A DNA stretch of 5,323 nt. It comes from Anaerolineae bacterium (GTDB lineage: Bacteria; Chloroflexota; Anaerolineae; SpSt-600). Made by a program: the position numbers and the translations under genes. The stretch is from contig JAPWUT010000129.1 of NCBI GenBank assembly GCA_028275425.1, positions 1 through 5,323 on the forward strand, in the 5' to 3' direction. Positions 1-4,579 of this stretch are shown here, one piece after another (within the stretch, counting starts at the first letter, position 1; the number at the start of each line of letters is the position of its first letter). The notes beneath the pieces are model-generated. The model did not search any database, was not told the DNA's origin, and worked only from the letters and a program-made list of their open reading frames with translations.

Positions 1-59
1 ACTTCATTCCCCCAAGCCTGCCTCAAAATGGGAGGAACTTCCAAGGGCCGCACTGCCAT
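1..59 (-). CDS. Coiled-coil membrane protein paralogue, 5' end only (cut by left window edge)
   Basis: Only the first 19 codons are inside the window. The ATG at 57-59 follows a near-perfect ribosome binding site, and the peptide begins MAVRPLEVPPILRQAWGNE. This matches the start of the neighbouring gene at 80-454 (MVVRQLEVPAVLRRAWGDE) at 13 of 19 positions, so the two are tandem paralogues. The gap from the upstream stop codon is 20 bases, which suggests one transcript. By analogy with its neighbour, the missing part should hold a coiled coil and a C-terminal membrane anchor; this is inference, since that part is not visible. Function unknown. Confidence 0.8.
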   Translation of the reverse strand, partial: MAVRPLEVPPILRQAWGNE

Positions 60-64
60 CTCTA

Positions 65-71
65 CCTCCTT
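65..71 (-). promoter_or_regulatory. Ribosome binding site of the second coiled-coil gene
   Basis: AAGGAGG lies five bases upstream of the ATG at 57-59 on the minus strand. It is a near-consensus Shine-Dalgarno sequence at ideal spacing. It supports a real gene start here even though only 19 codons are in the window. Confidence 0.8.
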
Positions 72-79
72 AGCTTTGC

Positions 80-454
80 TTACCGGACAAATTGAGCTAT
101 GGCCAAAAGGGCGCTAATCACTGTCCCAATGACCACAAGTGCGCCTATGAACCAGCGGGTCTGCACCACCATCTGGTGGTACATCTGGTCAAAGCGCTCG
201 TTCATGCGGTCAAACCGCTCATTCATCTCTTTGCGCAGTTCGCTTATCTCCCCCCGCAATTCCTGGACATCAGCCTTAAGGTCGGCCATGTCATGTTCAA
301 GTATGTCCAGGCGGGAGAGGATTTGGCGGTATTCATCCCGCGAAATCGCCCTCTCCTCCAGAACGCTTGTAAGCCAGACAGCGAAAGCATCCGCGGCCTC
401 ATCACCCCAAGCGCGCCGCAAGACTGCAGGAACTTCCAATTGCCTCACTACCAT
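80..454 (-). CDS. Small coiled-coil protein with C-terminal membrane anchor
   Basis: 124 residues. Residues 1-35 form a short conserved head (LEVPAVLRRAWG then an Ala-rich helix). Residues 40-98 are a strongly charged heptad coiled coil, ending in the tandem units MNERFDR and MNERFDQ at 77-90. Residues 101-122 are one hydrophobic membrane segment, leaving a two- or three-residue tail, so the coil is probably held at the inner face of the membrane. Many bacteria carry such small coiled-coil/TM proteins, resembling the DUF1640-like or Bdr-like types; their role is not established. An in-frame ATG at 502 would add 16 residues and overlap the ligase stop by 13 bases, but has no ribosome site. The ATG at 454 has GAGGGGG five bases upstream, and the paralogue at 59 starts at the equivalent residue. 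Gap from the ligase stop is 35 bases. Confidence 0.85.
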   Translation of the reverse strand: MVVRQLEVPAVLRRAWGDEAADAFAVWLTSVLEERAISRDEYRQILSRLDILEHDMADLKADVQELRGEISELRKEMNERFDRMNERFDQMYHQMVVQTRWFIGALVVIGTVISALLAIAQFVR

Positions 455-459
455 TGTTA

Positions 460-466
460 CCCCCTC
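460..466 (-). promoter_or_regulatory. Ribosome binding site deciding the start at 454
   Basis: GAGGGGG sits five bases before the ATG at 452-454 on the minus strand. It decides for this start over the longer in-frame ATG at 502, whose upstream bases are not Shine-Dalgarno-like. Confidence 0.7.
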
Positions 467-489
467 AGCTTGATTATACCCCAAAATTT

Positions 490-1883
490 CTACTTGCGCC
501 ATTTCAGCTTTGGCGTCTTAGGAGCTAAATCCGAGCAATTCGGGGAGCGAATTCTCTTTTCCATCCCGCCCACAATTCCCAAAGCGAACCAGAAGGCCAC
601 AGCGGGCTTTGAACCCAAGGCTAAGGCGTCTGTCATCCCGTAAGCATGTAGGGCGATGAGGCTGCAAGCTAAGCCCAAAGCCATTGCTCTCTCCCACCTA
701 TTACCTTTTACCGCAACCTGCCAGCACACCGCAAGCGCAATCATCAGAAGCGCCAGATACGCCACCAACCCCGGAATCCCCAGGTCCAGCGCCGTCTGGA
801 GGAAAATGTTGTGGGCGTGGGCGATGTCAGAATCAGGGGGACGGTGAAGAGCGGGTAGAGAACCGGCACGACCCGGCGGAAGGCCCCTAGCCCGCAGCCG
901 GTGAAAGGGAAATCCTGGATGGCGTAGAGGGCCCGGTTCCAGATTTCCACCCGTCCCTCCAGCGTGATAGCCCCCACCACCTCCTCCACCGGACTGGCAC
1001 TCTCTTTCCCGAAGAGGCTCTCCCCCAGTTGTTGCGGGCCCAGGCGCAGAACCAACGCTCCCACTGCCAGCATCGCCAGCACGGGGAGCGAACCGCCCAG
1101 CCCGCGGGCCCAACGGCGGCGGGAGGTAAGGCCGGCCAGGGAGACCAGGGCCAGAATTCCCCCCGCCCCACCGATCCAGCCGCTGCGGGATTGGGTGAGG
1201 AGAAGGGTGCCAGCCACCAGACCAAAGAAAAGGAGGCTCCCCACCAGCCCGAACAGAGGGCCGATAATCGCCCGGCGGGAGAAGCGCCAACTGAAGACCA
1301 GGGCCAGAGATAGCGGCAAATAAAGGGCAAGAGCGCCTGCCAATTGGTTGGGGCTCACCGCATCTGCTTGAGATTCAGGCAGGCCCTGAATCAGCCAGGG
1401 GATGTGCCGGGTCAGCGTGTATAGAGGGCCCACTTTGGCTGACCAGCGGGCCCCCAATACCCCAACCACCAAGATGGCCAATCCAAGCAAACAGAAGAGC
1501 ACCAGTGCCAGGTTCAGGCGGCGCGGAGAGTCAACAGCCAAAGCCACCGCCCGAAATACAGCCAATCCCAGCACCAGCCCGGCTGCCTTCGGCAGGGTCA
1601 GCTCCGGCACCGCCGAAGCCCATATTCCCACCGGGACCATCAGGGCAAAGAGCAAAAGCGCGCCGTTGAAGGGGGTGACCGGCCAGGGCTCGCCTCGCAC
1701 CGCCCAGCGCAGGAGCCACCAGACCCCCAGCACGGCCAGTGCGGTTGCCGTCCAGCGGGGGCGGACGGTGGGAAACATCAAGAACGGCGCCGCCGCGCCC
1801 GCCATCAGCCACTCCAGACTCAAGATGCGGCGAATACTTTCCTTTAGCCTCATAGTGCAGCGGATGAGGTCTTGGACGCTCAA
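490..1883 (-). pseudogene. O-antigen ligase / Wzy-type polymerase family protein, frameshifted
   Basis: Multi-pass membrane protein of the Wzy_C/WaaL family, which joins or polymerises lipid-linked sugar chains on the periplasmic side. The N-terminal part is read from 1883: hydrophobic segments through residue 280, the family motif LTQSRSGWIGG (residues 229-239), then GRVEIWNRAL and the loop PFTGCGLGAFRRVVPVLYPLF. Near 836-840 the frame is lost. The family C terminus, starting PDSDIAHAHNIFLQTALDLG and followed by two more membrane segments, continues one frame over to the TAG at 490. Adding one G to the GGGGG run at 836-840 restores a single 464-residue protein of normal family length. The 1883 start is a TTG with a weak site; ATGs at 1853 and 1805 are alternatives. 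The break is either a sequencing error or a true frameshift. The gene directly follows a toxin remnant and precedes the coiled-coil genes. Confidence 0.85.
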
Positions 1884-1946
1884 AGTGGCCCGCCGGCTGC
1901 TTGCAAGGGGATGAAGTGGAGGAGGCGTTTCCCTGTCGCGGCGTGT

Positions 1947-1985
1947 CTACTGATGATACACATCCTGATCGGCCAGGAACTTCAC
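1947..1985 (-). pseudogene. DUF5615-type toxin remnant (first 12 codons)
   Basis: The GTG at 1983-1985 opens VKFLADQDVYHQ, then TAG. This is the characteristic start of DUF5615 PIN-like proteins (MKFLADQDV...), the usual toxin partner encoded just downstream of DUF433 antitoxins. GAGGG lies four bases before the GTG, and GTG overlaps the ancestral DUF433 stop TGA in a GTGA junction, the classic coupled toxin-antitoxin arrangement. No further toxin sequence is recognisable in any frame after codon 12, where a full protein would have roughly 110-120 residues. The rest appears deleted; the next 60 bases lead into the ligase, in the same frame as the remnant. It cannot be functional. Confidence 0.7.
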
Positions 1986-2227
1986 CGCACCCTCACATGG
2001 ATCTCCTCGGCCCGAACTATCTCGGCCGCGTACTAAACGCAGGCTTTCACATCCTCGATCTCTAAGTCGGGATAGTATTTTTCCACGATTTCCTGGAAAG
2101 AGATCCCTTCCTGAATCAGGCCGAGGACCTCCTCCACGGGGATACGGGTGCCAGCCACACAAGGCTTCCCGAAATGCACCTTCGGATCGATGACGATTCG
2201 TTCCCGATAATCCTTTGCGCCTTGCAT
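1982..2227 (-). pseudogene. DUF433 antitoxin with internal amber stop
   Basis: DUF433 (VapB-like antitoxin) family, small DNA-binding-type proteins paired with DUF5615 toxins. The ATG at 2225-2227 follows AGGAGG at five bases. The sequence runs YRERIVIDPKVHFGKPCVAG, TRIPVEEVLGLIQEGISFQE and YYPDLEIEDVKACV, all strongly family-like. Codon 65 is TAG (2033-2035). In the same frame the expected family tail continues as YAAEIVRAEEIHVRVR to a TGA at 1982-1984. Without the amber codon the protein would be 81 residues, a normal length; the stop occupies a position often held by Ala, Gln or Arg, so CAG to TAG is the simplest route. The 64-residue product keeps the core but loses the tail. An in-frame ATG at 2278 overlaps the upstream gene and lacks a good ribosome site, so 2227 is preferred. 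Confidence 0.88.
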
Positions 2228-2232
2228 CTTCT

Positions 2233-2238
2233 CCTCCT
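2233..2238 (-). promoter_or_regulatory. Ribosome binding site of the DUF433 gene
   Basis: AGGAGG lies five bases before the ATG at 2225-2227 and within the 17-base gap after the hypothetical gene. It selects this start over the in-frame ATG at 2278. Confidence 0.75.
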
Positions 2239-2244
2239 CACGTC

Positions 2245-2502
2245 TCAGTATGATGGGGATGTCGAGCCGGACCCGCATCCGAGGATCACCGCGTATCCGG
2301 GCTTCACCACCGGGCCAGCGAAGGTGATGTAGGCCCGCTCTACTTTCTTCTCCCGTAGCTCCCGATGGAGTTCCCTCCGGTCGGGGTTATGGGCAAGCAA
2401 TTGGCCCCATAGTTCCCCCGTCGGTGTTTCCTCGGTAACCAGGAAAGCCAGCCACTGACCGGCATACCGTTGCTTTGCCTGTTCCAGACTTATCTTTTCC
2501 AC
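2245..2502 (-). CDS. Hypothetical protein, 85 residues
   Basis: I do not recognise a named family with certainty. The GTG start at 2500-2502 opens MEKISLEQAKQRYAGQWLAF, a pattern (ISLEQAKQRYxxxW) seen in small uncharacterised bacterial proteins. The middle reads LLAHNPDRRELHRELREKKV, a helix following a short turn, and the end is YITFAGPVVKPGYAVILG followed by a Gly/Ser tail that may be non-native. The layout (strand, helix, strand-rich end) is loosely like DUF5678-type small proteins, but this is a weak comparison. No signal peptide or membrane segment. AGGAG lies about ten bases before the GTG. The 5' end overlaps the truncated DUF3368 fragment by 13 bases in another frame, so the present junction may be the product of a deletion. 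It is followed 17 bases later by the DUF433 antitoxin, suggesting cotranscription. Confidence 0.7.
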   Translation of the reverse strand: MEKISLEQAKQRYAGQWLAFLVTEETPTGELWGQLLAHNPDRRELHRELREKKVERAYITFAGPVVKPGYAVILGCGSGSTSPSY

Positions 2503-2651
2503 ACCTCATCTGCTCCTGGGTGCCCGGCTCCTTCTACACTGACCTCTTGCCTCATTGCCTTAGAAACGATCAGTTCGCTATAAAGCTTAGGAAGTAGGTT
2601 AAATTTGCCGATACGCGCCCGACTGATCAGCGGGGAAGCGTTGCTGACGAT
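2490..2651 (-). pseudogene. DUF3368 PIN-like toxin, N-terminal fragment without a start codon
   Basis: In the frame read from 2651 the peptide starts IVSNASPLISRARIGKFNLL, continues PKLYSELIVSKAMRQEVSVE, then GAGHPGADEVWKR and TAA (2490-2492), 53 residues. This is the unmistakable N-terminal third of DUF3368, a PIN-fold nuclease-like toxin found immediately downstream of UPF0175 antitoxins, as here. Full proteins are about 150 residues, so most of the PIN fold, including the later acidic residues, is missing. The fragment ends where the 85-residue hypothetical gene begins. No ATG, GTG or TTG exists in this frame between an upstream TGA and the ATC at 2649-2651, where the family would have its initiator, so the start is also lost. 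UPF0175 overlaps it by 25 bases. It cannot produce a working toxin. Confidence 0.8.
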
Positions 2652-2887
2652 ACTCTTAGACGTCCAAGTTCTCTCGGCGTGGATAGCTCCTCTTCATAGT
2701 CTTCGGGATAGTAGTGGACAAGGATCCCCCTACTGCCCAGCAATTGTTGGAAGGCCCAAACGGTCATGCCCGCCATTTCACGAGCCTTGCCAAAAAAGAG
2801 CTTGCCCAGCTGAAAGAGATGAATAGCCAACTCGCATTTTATCTCCTGCGGGGCCATCCGCATAAGGTCTCGCCGGAGGAGGGTCAC
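2627..2887 (-). CDS. UPF0175 family antitoxin, atypical N terminus
   Basis: 86 residues read from the GTG at 2885-2887. The body matches UPF0175, small helix-turn-helix-like proteins that act as antitoxins beside DUF3368: PQEIKCELAIHLFQLGKLFF (13-32), GKAREMAGMTVWAFQQLLGS (33-52), then RGILVHYYPEDYEEELSTPR (53-72). The GKAxExAGM...F..LL..RGI pattern is diagnostic. Family members normally begin with a short beta strand of about 15-20 residues before this helix; here it is replaced by VTLLRRDLMRMA, so the 5' end looks truncated or fused. ATGs at 2863 and 2857 are alternative starts. The C terminus runs past the expected end into the toxin fragment frame (GRLRVSSATLPR). The GTG overlaps the stop of the epimerase stub in a GTGA junction. 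The core may still fold; function is doubtful without its toxin. Confidence 0.75.
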   Translation of the reverse strand: MTLLRRDLMRMAPQEIKCELAIHLFQLGKLFFGKAREMAGMTVWAFQQLLGSRGILVHYYPEDYEEELSTPRELGRLRVSSATLPR

Positions 2888-2982
2888 GGACCACGCCTTG
2901 GGCGTTCCCGCGAGGGGGTCCAGCCGTTATCCAGGACCCGGCGGCCGATGAACCCCGCACCGCCGGTGATTAGAACCCGCAT
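2884..2982 (-). pseudogene. NAD-dependent epimerase/dehydratase, N-terminal stub
   Basis: The ATG at 2980-2982 (or the adjacent ATG at 2985) opens MRVLITGGAGFIGRRVLDNG, then 12 more residues and TGA at 2884-2886. TGGAGFIG (residues 6-13) is the glycine-rich NAD(P)-binding loop of extended short-chain dehydrogenases such as nucleotide-sugar epimerases and dehydratases, which are 300-350 residues long. Only about 32 codons remain. RVLDN right after the loop resembles the end of the second strand (VLDN) of intact enzymes, as if about 14 codons were deleted in between; this is speculative. GGAGAGG precedes the start at suitable spacing, so the ribosome site is intact. An epimerase fits a polysaccharide cluster, so this is likely the remains of a real pathway gene downstream of the sugar transferase. 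Confidence 0.75.
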
Positions 2983-3001
2983 CATGGCCTCTCCATAAAC
3001 T

Positions 3002-3032
3002 GTTCAGCGAGCCCTTTCGGAGCCCGCTGAAC
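3002..3032 (-). terminator. Strong stem-loop between sugar transferase and epimerase stub
   Basis: On the minus strand two 13-base arms (GTTCAGCGGGCTC and GGGCTCGCTGAAC) flank a five-base CGAAA loop, with all positions paired if two G-U pairs are allowed. It begins about 20 bases after the sugar transferase stop. The bases that follow are AGTTTATGG, a poor U tract, so a classic intrinsic terminator is uncertain. It could instead stabilise the upstream transcript end or attenuate the downstream remnants. The epimerase-stub ribosome site lies just after it. Confidence 0.5.
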
Positions 3033-3052
3033 CTCCAGCCTTTCCAACCCCC

Positions 3053-4579
3053 TCATGCCCGCCCACGCAAGGTGAGCGTGTCCACCACGGTTTTCAGAAG
3101 GATCACCAAATCCAGCCAGGGCGACCAGTGCTTGATGTAGTAGAGATCATACTGCAATCGGAGAAGCGCGTCCTCTTTGGAGGACGCGTAGCCGTATTTG
3201 ACCAGGGCCCAGCCGGCCATGCCGGGCTTGACGGCATGACGGACCCGGTAGAAGGGAATCTCCTTCGCCAGTTCCTCCACGAACTCCGGTCGCTCCGGCC
3301 GCGGGCCCACCGCGCTCATTTCTCCCTTAAGGATATTGAGGAACTGGGGGAATTCGTCCACGTGGGTCCGGCGCAGGATGCGCCCCACCCGGGTGACCCG
3401 GGGGTCGTTCTCCTGGGCCCAGACCGCCCGCCCCTTCTCCGCATCGGGCACCATGGAACGGAATTTGTAGACCCTGAAGACGCGCCCCCTTTCCCCGACC
3501 CGCTCCTGGGTGTAGAAGATCGGGCCCGGGGAGTCCAGGTAGATGGCCAGGGCGATGAGAGGGAAGAAGGGGGCCATCAGGAGGAGGCCCAGGGAGGCCA
3601 GGACGATGTCCATGGCCCGCTTGATCATGCGGTTGAACGTCCGAGTGAGGGGGTGACTGATGGGCATGGCCACGTACCAGTTGCTGCCCACGTGCTCCAC
3701 CGGCACCCGGCCGGTCAGTTGCTCGTAGAGGACGGGCATCGGGACGATCTCCACCCCCAGCTCCAGGCAATCCATCAGGATCTGCAACAGCTCGCCGTTC
3801 AACTCATGGGTAATGGCCAGGATGAGGGTGTCCACCCGATGCTGACGGATCAGCTCCGGGAGGGCGTAGCGGTTGCCGAGCACGAAAACAGAAAATGGAG
3901 GATGGAAGTCGGAAGGCGGATTTTTCCCCTCCCCCGTCCAAGCTCCCCCTTCCGTCTTCCCTTTTCCGATTTCCACCTTCTTCCCTTGCTTTTCCGGGTC
4001 ATCGTCCACGAAGCCCACCACCTGGTATGTTCCGTCCCCATACTCGGCCAGGACCTCGGCGATGGCGCGGCCGGCCCAGCCGGCGCCGATGATGAGGGCG
4101 CGCCGGCAGAGTGCTGGCTGGTTCAGGACCACCCGGTAGAGCCCCCGGCCGGCCAGAAGTGCACCAATTGTGATGAGGGGAAAGGCCAACAGAGAGGAGC
4201 GGGAGGTAGGCAAGGGAGGGGTAATGTATGGAATGAGAAGGTAAACCCCCACGGTGATCAGGCCGGCCTTGAGGACGGCCTGCGCGGAGGAGGAGAACCG
4301 CCCGACCACGCGGGGGTCGTAGGCGTCAAAGGTGTGGGCGATGAGCAGCCAGAGCAGGCTCAGGAGGAGGAACCAGAGGGGATGCTGGAGCACGAGGCTC
4401 CCATCCAGCCCATATCCGGGCCGCAGGGCCAGGGTCAGGAGCAGCGTGCCGTTCACGGCCAGCAGGTCCAGCGCCATCAGGACCAACCGCCGCTCGGAGA
4501 AGGGAAGTGGGAAAAGGGCACGTTGTTGGAGAGCAGTGGCCTGTTGCTGAGCTTGGGTCCGCATTGCCCCTTGCCTCAC
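3053..4579 (-). CDS. Polyprenyl-phosphate sugar-1-phosphate transferase (WbaP/WcaJ-like)
   Basis: 508 residues; moves a sugar-1-phosphate from a nucleotide sugar to undecaprenyl phosphate at the inner membrane, the first step of exopolysaccharide or O-antigen units. Four membrane helices lie at about 31-53, 66-84, 102-121 and 128-150. A Rossmann-like regulatory domain follows (ALIIGAGWAGRAIAEVL at 161-177, QVVGFVDDDPEKQGKK at 186-201, to about 300). A membrane-embedded helix spans 323-348, leading into the catalytic domain: SPGPIFYTQERVG (350-362), YKFRSM (371-376), HVDEFPQFLNILKGEMSAVG (406-425) then PRPERPEF, with D408/E409 the likely catalytic pair. Residues about 204-231 are extra compared with the family, which reads directly from xxVEGVPVLGNRY; this block coincides with a period-7 repeat. 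The GTG start at 4579 shares GTGA with the upstream stop and has AGGA seven bases before it; ATG 4564 is an alternative. Which sugar is used cannot be told. Confidence 0.93.
   Translation of the reverse strand: MRQGAMRTQAQQQATALQQRALFPLPFSERRLVLMALDLLAVNGTLLLTLALRPGYGLDGSLVLQHPLWFLLLSLLWLLIAHTFDAYDPRVVGRFSSSAQAVLKAGLITVGVYLLIPYITPPLPTSRSSLLAFPLITIGALLAGRGLYRVVLNQPALCRRALIIGAGWAGRAIAEVLAEYGDGTYQVVGFVDDDPEKQGKKVEIGKGKTEGGAWTGEGKNPPSDFHPPFSVFVLGNRYALPELIRQHRVDTLILAITHELNGELLQILMDCLELGVEIVPMPVLYEQLTGRVPVEHVGSNWYVAMPISHPLTRTFNRMIKRAMDIVLASLGLLLMAPFFPLIALAIYLDSPGPIFYTQERVGERGRVFRVYKFRSMVPDAEKGRAVWAQENDPRVTRVGRILRRTHVDEFPQFLNILKGEMSAVGPRPERPEFVEELAKEIPFYRVRHAVKPGMAGWALVKYGYASSKEDALLRLQYDLYYIKHWSPWLDLVILLKTVVDTLTLRGRA
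3891..3984. repeat. Period-7 purine/pyrimidine inverted repeat inside the sugar transferase gene
   Basis: On the plus strand, 3891-3920 is a run of purine-rich heptads (GGAGGAT, GGAAGTC, GGAAGGC, GGA). 3950-3984 is a run of complementary pyrimidine heptads (TTCCGTC, TTCCCTT, TTCCGAT, TTCCACC, TTCTTCC). About 30 bases of C/T-rich spacer, 3921-3949, lie between. The arms are imperfect inverted copies, so the element can fold into a long hairpin. It lies exactly over the extra residues of the sugar transferase and keeps the reading frame. Such heptameric arrays are known as intergenic repeats in some bacteria; here it is intragenic. Confidence 0.7.

Noticed and set aside
473..478. Perfect TATAAT on the minus strand upstream of the coiled-coil gene
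   Set aside because: No TTGACA-like element at 16-18 bases and no extended TG; initiation would leave only about 12 leader bases. The match lies in translated or linker sequence and is likely chance.
92..643. 183-codon plus-strand open frame
   Set aside because: Antisense to the coiled-coil gene and the ligase C terminus, with no family-like pattern and no ribosome site noted.
836..840. Phase-variable tract controlling the ligase
   Set aside because: Five G residues are too few to claim slipped-strand switching without read evidence; sequencing error is at least as likely, so it is reported only as a frameshift.
1372..1392. GATTCAGG/CCTGAATC inverted repeat with a five-base loop
   Set aside because: It lies inside the ligase coding sequence (GLPESQ), is short, and has no terminator or operator context.
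1947..2162. 71-codon minus-strand frame starting MCGWHPYP
   Set aside because: Most of it is an out-of-frame shadow of DUF433; only its last 12 codons, the toxin relic, carry meaning and are reported separately.
2778..2960. 60-codon minus-strand frame starting MRGSSAAGSW
   Set aside because: A frame-shifted shadow of the epimerase stub and UPF0175; its peptide has no recognisable motif, whereas the adjacent frames do.
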